A stretch of 16,371 nucleotides of DNA from Candidatus Moranbacteria bacterium CG_4_9_14_3_um_filter_45_14 (GCA_002790675.1 PFVP01000031.1:1-16371); one strand, 5' to 3'. Shown: positions 1 to 8,258, counted from the first letter of the stretch. A program made the numbers and translations. Notes: generated by a model from the sequence alone, not told the origin.

Positions 1-670
1 CTCGACCGCTCGATTCTCTATAGGCACAGTATTTCACCGTATTTTCTTCCGCATAATTCTGATGATATTCTTCAGCACTATAAAAATTTTTGTACGGCAA
101 TATCTTGACCGCGACTGGTTTACTAAAAATCTGCGCATTATTCAATGCTTGCAAATTTCGCTCGGCTACTAATCGTTCTTCTTCGGAAGTATAAAATATC
201 ACCGCCTGATAGCTTTCTCCGCGATCATAGAACTGTCCACCGGCATCCGTCGGATCGATATGCATCAGATGATAGTGCACGAGGTTTTCATAGGTTGTGA
301 TATCTCCGTCATAATAGATCTCCACCGCTTCCCGATGCCCACTCTTCTCACTCGTCACATCACTATAGGTCGGGTTCACCACCGTGCCCCCCGCATACCC
401 CGAAACCACCTCTCTCACGCCAGGTGCTTTTTGGAGATCACTTTCTGTGCACCAGAAACACCCGCCGGCGAAATATGCTCGCTTGTACTGTGTCAATTCT
501 TCCGCTGTCTTTTTCATATGTTTTTCTTTATTATGTTCCAAACAGCTTTGTTTGGGAATGCTCGGAATTTTCACATCTCCTACGATCTGAATACCACGCG
601 AATACCATATTCCTCCAACGATAATACATACCCCCGATACCACAAGTACTATTTTCTTTGATGTGTTCAT
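1..670 (-). CDS. msrA: Peptide-methionine (S)-S-oxide reductase MsrA, membrane-anchored, 3' end cut by window
   Basis: MsrA reduces methionine-S-sulfoxide in oxidised proteins. Reading from the ATG at 668-670, the protein has a short hydrophobic N-terminal segment (about residues 6-22, basic MNTSKK before it) and then the MsrA domain. Visible motifs are GCFWCTE (catalytic Cys about residue 71), GYAGG, PTYSDVTSEKSGHREAVE and, near the end, EEYHQNY and YRESSGR. The frame stays open to base 1, so only the extreme C-terminus is missing. The N-terminal segment has no clear cleavage site, so I infer a membrane-anchored enzyme facing outward. An internal Met at residue 52, just before the catalytic domain, could give a cytosolic form. 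The gene diverges from murJ and has its own extended -10 promoter. Identity is firm; the location of the protein is inferred. Confidence 0.93.
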   Translation of the reverse strand, partial: MNTSKKIVLVVSGVCIIVGGIWYSRGIQIVGDVKIPSIPKQSCLEHNKEKHMKKTAEELTQYKRAYFAGGCFWCTESDLQKAPGVREVVSGYAGGTVVNPTYSDVTSEKSGHREAVEIYYDGDITTYENLVHYHLMHIDPTDAGGQFYDRGESYQAVIFYTSEEERLVAERNLQALNNAQIFSKPVAVKILPYKNFYSAEEYHQNYAEENTVKYCAYRESSGR

Positions 671-697
671 ATACTTTCACTTTCTTTCCATAGTTTC

Positions 698-706
698 ATT
701 ATACCA
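698..706 (-). promoter_or_regulatory. Extended -10 promoter for msrA
   Basis: On the minus strand TGG-TATAAT (hexamer at 698-703, TG at 705-706) lies about 28 nt upstream of the msrA ATG. No good -35 is visible, which is normal for an extended -10. The predicted 5' leader is about 20 nt. Confidence 0.7.
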
Positions 707-733
707 GGTTCTAACCCTACGTAATGGTAACAT

Positions 734-763
734 AAAAACAAGGCTTTATTAAGCCTTGTTTTT
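734..763. terminator. Bidirectional rho-independent terminator between msrA and murJ
   Basis: A perfect 13-bp stem (734-746 with 751-763) has a 4-nt loop, an A-run on the left arm and a T-run on the right arm, so it can work on both strands. It lies between two divergent genes, where no ordinary gene needs it. It may once have ended a lost gene or tRNA on the minus strand, or it may insulate the two promoters. Its stem sequence is almost the same as that of the hairpin at 8259-8288. Confidence 0.75.
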
Positions 764-843
764 AGTTGCCCCGAGCGTTGGAAGAAGTTCGAACCTCTCT
801 ATGGTTACAGCTACCATCCTCCCTTCTCATCCGAAAATGAGAG

Positions 844-849
844 TATACT
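844..849 (+). promoter_or_regulatory. -10 element of murJ, likely leaderless transcript
   Basis: TATACT ends 6 nt before the murJ ATG at 856. With the usual spacing transcription would begin at or next to the A of the start codon. No Shine-Dalgarno site is visible before the ATG. No good -35 is seen. Confidence 0.5.
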
Positions 850-855
850 GGTTCT

Positions 856-2178
856 ATGAACAAATTCCTTCGCTTTCTTCCTACGGGGAGTATCATTCTG
901 GCAATGACCACTTTTGCATCTTATGGGGCAGGACTTTGGCGTGATCGGATATTCGCCCAGAGCTTTGGCGCATCTCGATCGCTCGACGCTTATAATGCCG
1001 CATTTTTACTCCCCGATCTCCTTTTCAATATTTTCATCGCCAGCGGTATCGCTGCCGCTTTCGTCCCGATCATATCTCCCCTCCTGAAATCTGATCGCAA
1101 AAGAGCGGAAGAATATCTCGGCACAGTAATAACCGGGGCTATGGGAGCGATGACTCTTTCTGCTCTTGTGATCATAGTCTTTGCCGGACAGATAAGTGCC
1201 CTCGTCGCTCCAGGATTCGCACCGGAAGACCAGCTCCTGGTCACCAAGCTCCTCCGCTATCTCGCTCTCTCTCCGATCATCTTCAGCGCTTCGAACGCCT
1301 TGGGGGCGCTCCTCATCGTTGAGCGTCGATTTCTCTACTACGGACTGTCTCCCGTGCTCTATAACCTCGGTATCATTTTCGGCACCATATTCCTCTCTGC
1401 CCGTTTCGGTATTATGGGTGCCGTCTGGGGCACGCTTCTCGGAGCGCTCCTTCATCTCTCGGTGCGACTCTTCGACGTCCTACGCTCTGGATTCAAATTG
1501 AAATGGAGTTTCTATCCGAAGCGACCGGAATTCAAGAAAACGCTTTCCCTGATGTTACCGAAAATGTTCGGCCATCCGGTAGAACTCGCGACCTTCTGGG
1601 CCTTCACCATCGTCGCCTCCCATCTCGAGCCAGGCTCCGTCGCCATTCTCAATTTTGCGAGAAACTTCGAGAGTGTTCCTGTCAGTCTTATCGGCATTAC
1701 GATCGCCACTACCACGTTTCCTCTCTTGGCCCGATCGGTGGCTGACGGAACCATAGAATCATTCCGTAAAGCACTAAGAACATCTTTTTGGCTCATCTTG
1801 GGCGGGAGTATTTTTGCAGCCATCGTTATTTTTCTCATCCGTGAACCGCTGATCCGGATCATCTTGGGTGGCGGAGCATTCGACCAAGAAAGCGTGGCTC
1901 GCACGGCTCTCGTTTTGGGAGTGTTCACTCTCGCTATGCCGACGGAATCCCTCGTTCATCTTCTCGCCAGAGCCTTCTATGCCACCAAAAACACCCTCAT
2001 CCCCGTTGTTTTGAGTATCATCGGACTTGTCATCGCCATCGGTGGAGCCGTATATCTGACGCCACGCTTCGGTATCGTCGCCCTGCCTTTCTCTTTTTTC
2101 TTAGCGAGTCTCACCGAACTCATTCTGCTCTTGTCTCTCCTACCACGACGTTTGCGAACGGTGGAAAATACCCGGTGA
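856..2178 (+). CDS. murJ: Lipid II flippase MurJ (MviN family)
   Basis: MurJ moves lipid-linked peptidoglycan precursor (lipid II) across the cytoplasmic membrane. The 440-residue protein is hydrophobic throughout, with alternating membrane segments and short basic loops. It carries family landmarks: DAYNAAFLLPDLLFNIF followed by ASGIAAAFVPI near residues 43-72, and RAFYATKNTLIPV about residues 368-380. It is somewhat shorter than typical MurJ (about 500 residues), so one or two C-terminal helices may be missing. The start at 856 is favoured by the hydrophobic N-terminus and by the -10 box just upstream. The next gene starts about 90 bp after the stop on the same strand and could be co-transcribed. 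A related MOP-family exporter is the alternative, but the N-terminal motif favours MurJ. Confidence 0.9.
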   Translation: MNKFLRFLPTGSIILAMTTFASYGAGLWRDRIFAQSFGASRSLDAYNAAFLLPDLLFNIFIASGIAAAFVPIISPLLKSDRKRAEEYLGTVITGAMGAMTLSALVIIVFAGQISALVAPGFAPEDQLLVTKLLRYLALSPIIFSASNALGALLIVERRFLYYGLSPVLYNLGIIFGTIFLSARFGIMGAVWGTLLGALLHLSVRLFDVLRSGFKLKWSFYPKRPEFKKTLSLMLPKMFGHPVELATFWAFTIVASHLEPGSVAILNFARNFESVPVSLIGITIATTTFPLLARSVADGTIESFRKALRTSFWLILGGSIFAAIVIFLIREPLIRIILGGGAFDQESVARTALVLGVFTLAMPTESLVHLLARAFYATKNTLIPVVLSIIGLVIAIGGAVYLTPRFGIVALPFSFFLASLTELILLLSLLPRRLRTVENTR

Positions 2179-2269
2179 TTTCATTCTTTCATCTCGATGG
2201 ATGATCATCCTCTTGCTAAGATACCGATACGTTCTCTCAACGCCTTCTTACACTTTCATTTCAAAAAGT

Positions 2270-3034
2270 ATGAATCTCAAAAAATGGAGTATTCTTTCCC
2301 TCTTTCTCATCGCGCTTATTATCGGCGGAGCGGTGTTGTATACGTATGAAAGAAAATCAGCTTCTCTTTTACCAATCATACCTTCTTCATCCCTTCCGGA
2401 ACCACAACCTTTCTTCATACCACCGGACTCTTCTTCAAACAAACTTCCCAAAAAAGTTCCGGACAAATTTTTGCTCCAAGTACCGTTCACTGTCCAGGCT
2501 CCCACCGCCAACTGGGACGAGATGCACAATGAGGCCTGTGAAGAGGCGAGTGCCATTATGGTCGCTGCCTACTTTTCCGGCGATACGAGAAAAGTGTTAC
2601 CCGCGTCTGAGGTAGAAAAACAACTGGCTGACCTAGCGGAGTGGGAAGAAAAAACTTTCGGCTATTCCCTCAACACCACCACCGAAGAAACGGCGCAAAT
2701 GATCCGTGAGGTGTATCATCTCAAAGCCGATCTCATCGAGGATTTCATGGAAGAAGACATCAAAAACGCGCTTCTGGAAAAAAAGATGGTCATCATTCCG
2801 GTCAATGGCCGAAAGCTCGGCAACCCTTACTTTCGCCAACCAGGACCGATCTATCATATGTTCGTCATCCGAGGCTACACGAAGGAGAAGATGATTACCA
2901 ATGAGCCTGGCACGAAGCGCGGCGAAAACTACCCATACTCCTTCGCTACGATCAAAAATGCAGGAGCAGATTGGAATCACAAAACCAATACGATCGATGA
3001 GGAAAAGTCCGTTATGATCGTGGTTTCAAAATAA
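2270..3034 (+). CDS. Membrane-anchored C39-like cysteine peptidase
   Basis: I start this at the ATG at 2270, not the upstream in-frame ATG at 2201. The shorter 254-residue form begins with a clean signal anchor (MNLKKW, then a hydrophobic stretch to about residue 24), whereas the extra 23 residues look non-coding. A Pro/Ser-rich linker (about 32-62) leads to a papain-like C39-type domain. It opens with VPFTVQAPTANWDE and has the likely catalytic Cys90 in NEACEEAS, His196 in YHMFVIRGY, and Asn211-Glu212 in TNEPGTKRG. It is probably an extracytoplasmic peptidase; the substrate is unknown. It follows murJ on the same strand and precedes a terminator, so the two may form a short envelope operon. 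The fold is fairly sure; the biological role is not. Confidence 0.8.
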   Translation: MNLKKWSILSLFLIALIIGGAVLYTYERKSASLLPIIPSSSLPEPQPFFIPPDSSSNKLPKKVPDKFLLQVPFTVQAPTANWDEMHNEACEEASAIMVAAYFSGDTRKVLPASEVEKQLADLAEWEEKTFGYSLNTTTEETAQMIREVYHLKADLIEDFMEEDIKNALLEKKMVIIPVNGRKLGNPYFRQPGPIYHMFVIRGYTKEKMITNEPGTKRGENYPYSFATIKNAGADWNHKTNTIDEEKSVMIVVSK

Positions 3035-3038
3035 ATAC

Positions 3039-3068
3039 AAAAACAACGCCATTTCGGACGTTGTTTTC
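3039..3068 (+). terminator. Terminator after the C39-like peptidase
   Basis: A 9-bp stem AAAACAACG/CGTTGTTTT (3040-3048 with 3059-3067), extended inward by CC/GG around a bulge, followed by a T-run. It begins 5 nt after the stop codon and marks the left limit of the native G+C-balanced segment before the A+T-rich island. Confidence 0.8.
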
Positions 3069-3182
3069 TTCTGCTAACACTTTGGGATGATTTCGGAACA
3101 CTGGATCTTAGTATATCTTATCCAAATACAAAATATTGCTTTAAACAAGCAACTGAACTATTACAGGGATAGATTTAGTTTA
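3069..3182. other. Short A+T-rich gap at the left edge of the defence island
   Basis: No gene is seen. It lies between convergent genes. A weak hairpin TTGCTT/AAGCAA near 3136-3152, followed on the minus strand by TATTTT, may terminate the GIY-YIG gene. No clear second copy of the tRNA 3' end is present here. Confidence 0.4.
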
Positions 3183-4085
3183 TTAACTCTTTTCTTTAAA
3201 TAGGTCAGAAACCTGTTTAGCTTTATTCAGCATTTCAAAACTTGTATATCTAGATGCTTGCATTGACCCCATCTTCGTATTTCCAAATGGTATAGGTTTT
3301 TCAAGCAAGTGAGCTGGCTCAGAAAAGACTAGCTTGTATTTTCCTTCTTCCCCATATGGCTCTATGTGCTCAACTTTAGCGTAATGTGTCACTGCCGATA
3401 CTGGGTTAGTTTGATAAGCCGCAATATATTTTATACCCCCTATCATTCCTCCGGATATCCTGATAGCATACCAAGAATTTTCTCCAAGAAAGACACGATT
3501 GAACCCTTCTTCTTGGGCAGGAACGACTATTGTATTTTTAACTTCTTTCGTTTTTTCTTCTATTGGCTCTATTACGGCTTTCGGAATTTCAAATGCTCTC
3601 AAACCAACAAGTGGCAAGGTCTGGTAAATCTCGGTGAGAAAAACCTGCATTTCAGCCTGCTCGGCTTCAGATATGGTTGGTTCCTGCGGATTGTTACCAT
3701 TTTCTACAATACTTCTGTTTGCCTTTAAAACCCTATCAATAAGTTTGTGTTCAAGCCATTTTGCATGGGTTGAATTTATCTTATTATCAGAAACAAAAAT
3801 AACAGCCTTGTCCCAAAAATCTTTATTTTTTAAGTGCTGTTCGATTCTGTTCTTTACAGTATCGGCTTGTCCAATATAAACAGTTGGTAATTCATCTTCA
3901 GACTTTGAATATCCAGTAAGAATATATATACCTGCGCCAGTTAGTTCTGGACGATGTTTTATTTGGTCCCACTTATTTCTTGGAAAAGCAAAAAACTTGC
4001 TCGGGGAACTTTGTCTATCAATAATCCGAAGACCTTCTGAGTCTCCTTCTGGAACATATATACGAATAGTAAAAGGATTAGCCAT
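3183..4085 (-). CDS. GIY-YIG nuclease-domain protein with a distinct C-terminal domain (defence-associated)
   Basis: A 300-residue protein. An N-terminal GIY-YIG nuclease domain (about 48-135) shows GIY at 52-54 (GAGIYILTG), YIG at 70-72 (VYIGQAD), Arg80, His84, metal-binding Glu112 (WLEHKLI) and Asn130-131. A charged linker (about 165-195) leads to a C-terminal module (about 200-295) with WYAIRI, AVTHYAKVEHIEPYG, KYKLVF and RYTSFEML. I suspect this is a PUA/EVE/ASCH-like nucleic-acid-reading fold, but only by its general look. It starts 54 bp after the stop of the restriction-modification gene on the same strand, so the two are probably one transcript. It could be an extra restriction effector, a modification-dependent (type IV-like) nuclease or a repair/maintenance factor. 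The gene is A+T-rich like its partner. Confidence 0.8.
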   Translation of the reverse strand: MANPFTIRIYVPEGDSEGLRIIDRQSSPSKFFAFPRNKWDQIKHRPELTGAGIYILTGYSKSEDELPTVYIGQADTVKNRIEQHLKNKDFWDKAVIFVSDNKINSTHAKWLEHKLIDRVLKANRSIVENGNNPQEPTISEAEQAEMQVFLTEIYQTLPLVGLRAFEIPKAVIEPIEEKTKEVKNTIVVPAQEEGFNRVFLGENSWYAIRISGGMIGGIKYIAAYQTNPVSAVTHYAKVEHIEPYGEEGKYKLVFSEPAHLLEKPIPFGNTKMGSMQASRYTSFEMLNKAKQVSDLFKEKS

Positions 4086-4139
4086 AACTTATATTTTCGA
4101 TATAATCCAACTAATTAAGTTCCTATAAAAGCACTCATC

Positions 4140-7100
4140 TTAATAGAGAATCCCATTCAAAAGCTTTGATTTTTCTTCTGAAACAGAGGCAATGATAACT
4201 CCACTGGAATTGATATCTTTTTCTGCCTTTTCAATTTCTACCAAAATTTTTTCCTGAACTTTTATATCTGGAACTGGAATTTTTAACCCCTTGATTGTTT
4301 CTGGTGCAAGCTCAATCTGCCCACTCTGCCCCTCCGCCATTTCTTCAAGGACATCAAAGCCAATATAGGCAAGGGAATAAAGAATGATTTTAGGTATTAT
4401 TTTTGCTTGATCTGGTCGTACAATAGTAATATGACTGTCTACCGTGTAATCTCCATCTAAATCAAAACAATTAACCCTCCCAGCAGTTCCAACTCCAGTA
4501 GAATTAATAAGAATGTCACCTTGATTTAACTTTCTATGATCTACAATGAATTCCTTAGAAGCAAAGTGTTTCTCCGAAAAATCAAAATCATCATAACCTC
4601 TAACTTGACCCGATTTTATTATCTGAAGACTAGAGTTTCCGTATTTGGGAGTTTTACCCCTTTGTATCATTAAAGTCACTTCATCAAGCCTCTGAAGCTC
4701 TTTGCTATGCTTAGTAAATAGGTCGCTAAAAATACCTCGAATTCTTTCTCTTGAAGTCTCAATGATTTTAATAGCCCCCTTTTGCTTATTTTCAATATCA
4801 GATATATCTCTATTAATCTTAGATAAAATCTCTTTTGGTGGAATTGGTAAGAATAAATCCTTAATTTCAGTGAGATTTATAGATGGATAATTTGAATCAA
4901 CCCTAACAAGATTTGATGTCTTATAGTCTTCAAGGAAGTAGTAAAGATAACCAAGAAGGTCTGGATCCTTGTCGTATATACACGCTAGGTGGTTTACGAC
5001 ATAGGCAGAAGAATCCAATCTTCCAATATTATTGGTATTCACAGATTGCCCGCTTTTAGGAAACAGAATAGTGCCAGAAGGAAATTCCTTTAGCTTATGA
5101 TCTTTCAGCGCCTTTTCATTTATGAAGCTCTCTCTATTTGGGAATACGTATCCATGAGCGTCTTTGTGATTCAAATTACCAGCTCGAATGAACGGGTATT
5201 TACCATCTTCAAAATACTTAATCCCTTGTGGAGCATTTGTTCCGTTATCTATAACCGAAACACACTCATCTAGTGGCTTAAGCGGATATCTTGAAACTAG
5301 TTTAACTTTTTTTTTAAATGAAAGAATAATCTTTTGATCAAACTTACCTGACGAAAAGTCGATCAATTCGTGCAAATTTCGTACAGCAAGATTACTTTTT
5401 AATTCATCGTCTATTTTCTCTATTTTTTGATTCAGAAAGTTCTTAAGAATATAACTGTTCACCTTTGAATCATCATTTAGATCATCTTCACTGTATAATT
5501 TTGAGATGATTTTGCCAGCTTCATCTTTATTGATTTTTATCCCTTCATACCCTCTTCGATTACTAAATTCATAACCAAGAAATCTTTTTCCTGCACTACG
5601 CTCTCCAGATTTTGCTAATACAACTTGCTTATTATAAGTGAGCATAAATGAAATTAGCTTCGCTCTTTCGTTCTGAATAATAGATTGCAAGAATTGTTCT
5701 CCGTTACTTTTTCCATCATCCTTGTATGAACGCTTATAATGCTTGTACAGAGCACTTTCTGCTATATTCTCAAACTTACCCTTCAGCAAGTCGATATAAT
5801 CATTAAAAGAGATCCCCCCGTTTATTTCACGCACATAAGCTGAAAAGGCTCTTTCAATATTATTACAAGCAACGTCCCTAAAGTTCTTTAAGAATTGATC
5901 CACTATTTCTTCGCAATTCTGTGCATTAATTTCGTTTCTTTTTTGAAGAAAGACCACTACGGTATTAGTGTTAGTAGCCATGAAAGTATTGTTGCCAAAA
6001 GCAACGATAGCTTTGATATCAAAGTTTTTCAAAATTAGACTCCTCGTGTCAGAATAGATACCGGAATTCGTTAAAACTGATACAGGCAAAACAATGCCCG
6101 CACAGCCACCCTCCGTTAGAAGATGTTTCGCTCTTTCAATGAAAAGGCATTCGATTTCGGAGCTTTGTTCAGTCAGTCGGGGGTACAAGAAAAATGTTTC
6201 TTTCCCATTCTTTAAGGTATTCTTGAAACCGCTTACAGAATAAGGTGGATTAGCAACTAGAATATCAAATTGCTCATTATTTACCCCATCGTAACTTACT
6301 AAAAGCTTTCCCTTATATTCCTTGCTCGTATTAAAGCTATCCAAACCGTCACCACAAATAATATTTGCGTCCCCATCTCCATTCAAAAATGTACTAATCT
6401 TTGTGGTTTTAGCCAGACGATAGTCTTTTTCTATTCCGTACACATATTCTTTCGCCCATAGATACTCATTCTTTAGAGCGCTAAAATTTCTTTTTGCCAA
6501 TCCTCCTCCCTTTATCCAATCCTCGTCAATTACAGATATGTGTTTATTTATTTCATCCATTACTTCTGTCAAGAAGTGTCCACTTCCTGAGGCATAGTCA
6601 ATAACGTAAGGTAAAAAGTTTTCCTCACGATCGGCATTCTTCCTTTCAATTATGTTCTTTATAGGAATAGAGCGACATATAAAACGCGTGATAGGAATTG
6701 GGGTAAAGAATTGTCCAGATTCCTGTTTAATACCAGTATTTAGGAGTTTTTCGAAGAAATCTCCTAGAAACTGTTGTTTGGTAGAATATTTAATTCGATA
6801 TTTTTCTAGAAGCTTTACAACTTCCTTAACTACGATAGCGTTTTGTTCAAATGATTTTTTATCAAAAACTTCCTTAAAAGCAAACTCGTTGCCTGAATAG
6901 AGCTTTTGCTGAATAAACAATCTTTCAATCTCAGCCTTCTTATCACTAGCGCTCACCATATTGAGCACTTTCTCTAACTCATCTTTAGTAACTGCAGAGA
7001 TTTTCAAACCCAAGTACTTATCCATCCCTCTTTTATAGAGATCGTTAAGACGCAACATCACATCCTCATTCTTTTCACTTTCCCCCCATTGAAACTGAGT

Positions 7101-7940
7101 TTTATCATTTTCACTTCTTTCAAACTCATCAACAATTTTACAAAGAAAAAGATTGAAGATTTTATTAAATGCATTTGTTTTATCTGATACAACGTTCCTT
7201 CTTAGGATTTCTGCAAATCGGTTAAAAATATAACCGCCATCATCTGCTGTCAAATCTTTCAGATCCTTTTTTAAGATTCCTATGAATTCAATATGATACG
7301 GTGTAACATCATTTTCAAAAATTCCCTTTGCTTCAAATATTTGTGGCGTCCAAACCTCAAAAGCTTCTTGTTGGTTTTTTGAACTAACAATCTGATCAGA
7401 AATACGAATGATATCACTTTCAAAAATAGCTTGATTATCCTTAATTGTAGACGAGTACAAACAAAGATACTTTGTTGTCTTTTCTTGGATTAAATAACTG
7501 AACAGCTGGCCTCCGTCTTCGAACATTTTCTCTTTTTCTTTCCGATGTTCGTTACCGTATGTCTTACATTCAATCATTAAAAAACTCTGTCGCCTATCAT
7601 TTAAAACAAGAATATCAAGACATCCTTTGGTTTTGTGACCAAGTGGCCAGTCCTTTTCCAGTTCTATATTCTCAGGCGAGTAACCCTTTTCAAGAAGCCT
7701 ATTAACACACTCAAGAACAACGAATGATTCTGGTTGGGAAAAATTAGAAGTGGTAGCTCGATAACATCTAATTTTTTCACCGTAATTAATCTTCGATGTT
7801 CTCAAAGAATCTGTGATAGTTATAGATATCTCATACCCTCCCACATATTTTTTACACCAAATACCATCAGACCCTTCTTTCGGTCTGAAGCCTAAAATCT
7901 CTAGTGATTTTCTTAAATTTTGAGTATCAAATGGAGACAT
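4140..7940 (-). CDS. Single-chain restriction-modification enzyme (type IIG / fused R-M-S)
   Basis: One 1266-residue polypeptide joins all restriction-modification activities. Residues about 70-210 form an HsdR_N-like PD-(D/E)xK nuclease: Asp109 (CLDILVL), then Glu124-Cys-Lys126 (MIECKTYG). A helical linker follows, then an N6-adenine methyltransferase (about 380-720) with SGQFFTP (409-414), SAM-binding motif I DYASGSGHF (448-456) and catalytic NPPY (564-567). The C-terminal third has two HsdS-like target-recognition domains, starting near 885 (YPLKPLDECVSVIDNGT) and near 1083 (LQRLDEVTLMIQRGKTPKYG), each with a following helical spacer. It should therefore bind a bipartite site, methylate adenine and cut nearby DNA. 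Motif I departs from the usual DPACGSG. All key residues are present and no frameshift is seen, so it is probably active. It is much richer in A+T than murJ or dnaG, suggesting horizontal acquisition. Confidence 0.92.
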   Translation of the reverse strand: MSPFDTQNLRKSLEILGFRPKEGSDGIWCKKYVGGYEISITITDSLRTSKINYGEKIRCYRATTSNFSQPESFVVLECVNRLLEKGYSPENIELEKDWPLGHKTKGCLDILVLNDRRQSFLMIECKTYGNEHRKEKEKMFEDGGQLFSYLIQEKTTKYLCLYSSTIKDNQAIFESDIIRISDQIVSSKNQQEAFEVWTPQIFEAKGIFENDVTPYHIEFIGILKKDLKDLTADDGGYIFNRFAEILRRNVVSDKTNAFNKIFNLFLCKIVDEFERSENDKTQFQWGESEKNEDVMLRLNDLYKRGMDKYLGLKISAVTKDELEKVLNMVSASDKKAEIERLFIQQKLYSGNEFAFKEVFDKKSFEQNAIVVKEVVKLLEKYRIKYSTKQQFLGDFFEKLLNTGIKQESGQFFTPIPITRFICRSIPIKNIIERKNADREENFLPYVIDYASGSGHFLTEVMDEINKHISVIDEDWIKGGGLAKRNFSALKNEYLWAKEYVYGIEKDYRLAKTTKISTFLNGDGDANIICGDGLDSFNTSKEYKGKLLVSYDGVNNEQFDILVANPPYSVSGFKNTLKNGKETFFLYPRLTEQSSEIECLFIERAKHLLTEGGCAGIVLPVSVLTNSGIYSDTRSLILKNFDIKAIVAFGNNTFMATNTNTVVVFLQKRNEINAQNCEEIVDQFLKNFRDVACNNIERAFSAYVREINGGISFNDYIDLLKGKFENIAESALYKHYKRSYKDDGKSNGEQFLQSIIQNERAKLISFMLTYNKQVVLAKSGERSAGKRFLGYEFSNRRGYEGIKINKDEAGKIISKLYSEDDLNDDSKVNSYILKNFLNQKIEKIDDELKSNLAVRNLHELIDFSSGKFDQKIILSFKKKVKLVSRYPLKPLDECVSVIDNGTNAPQGIKYFEDGKYPFIRAGNLNHKDAHGYVFPNRESFINEKALKDHKLKEFPSGTILFPKSGQSVNTNNIGRLDSSAYVVNHLACIYDKDPDLLGYLYYFLEDYKTSNLVRVDSNYPSINLTEIKDLFLPIPPKEILSKINRDISDIENKQKGAIKIIETSRERIRGIFSDLFTKHSKELQRLDEVTLMIQRGKTPKYGNSSLQIIKSGQVRGYDDFDFSEKHFASKEFIVDHRKLNQGDILINSTGVGTAGRVNCFDLDGDYTVDSHITIVRPDQAKIIPKIILYSLAYIGFDVLEEMAEGQSGQIELAPETIKGLKIPVPDIKVQEKILVEIEKAEKDINSSGVIIASVSEEKSKLLNGILY

Positions 7941-7948
7941 ATCTTCAG

Positions 7949-7976
7949 TTTATAAGATTCTACGAAAAAACACAAG
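7949..7976 (-). promoter_or_regulatory. Possible promoter of the restriction-modification operon
   Basis: On the minus strand a TTGTGT-like -35 (about 7970-7975) and TATAAA (7949-7954) lie immediately upstream of the ATG at 7940. The spacer is only about 15 nt and the -10 is 8 nt from the start codon, so the leader would be very short. No strong Shine-Dalgarno site is present. Weak call. Confidence 0.3.
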
Positions 7977-8258
7977 TGCTGGCTAAAAAATAAACGAGTT
8001 GAGTAAAATTACCAAAAGACAACTTGATATTCTTTACACTGCAGTATATAGCACGACATGCGATGTTTATAAAACGCCAATCATAAAAAAGCTCGCGCGA
8101 CTTTAAAAAGTATGCTTGATAACATTGATTAAAACGCCATAAAGGACATTTTTGGCTTTAGAACCTTATCTCCAATCGCAGTCATCACCCCATTTACCCT
8201 GATGTCCTCATTTTTACATATCCAGTATATCAGGTTCTCCCGTCCTGTTGGGGGTATA
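7977..8258. other. A+T-rich intergenic region with no gene recognised
   Basis: About 280 bp between the start of the restriction-modification gene and the terminator at 8259. I see no convincing reading frame, RNA gene or repeat array. The short string AAAACGCCA occurs twice, near 8072 and 8130. The composition matches the island rather than the glycosyltransferase gene, so the island probably extends to about 8258. Confidence 0.5.

Noticed and set aside
260..661. A 133-codon plus-strand reading frame
   Set aside because: It is antisense to msrA, whose catalytic motifs in the other strand are unmistakable.
764..830. T-arm-like string GGTTCGAAC and a 5-bp stem with 7-nt loop on the minus strand, directly before a terminator, suggesting a decayed tRNA
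   Set aside because: No D arm or acceptor partner can be found, the loop lacks T33 and the T-arm stem pairs badly. It may be a very old relic, but the sequence does not support a call.
2201..2269. Upstream in-frame extension of the C39-like peptidase
   Set aside because: The extra 23 residues precede an otherwise standard signal anchor and show no conserved feature.
3066..3110. Faint resemblance to a tRNA 3' end (TTCTGCT followed by GATTTCGGAAC) after the terminator, as a possible left att site for the island
   Set aside because: Too many mismatches to the 18-bp repeat; could be chance.
8088..8105. Hairpin-like AAAGCTCGCGCGACTTT as a terminator
   Set aside because: The inner part is a self-complementary string that breaks the stem; only 4-5 outer pairs remain.
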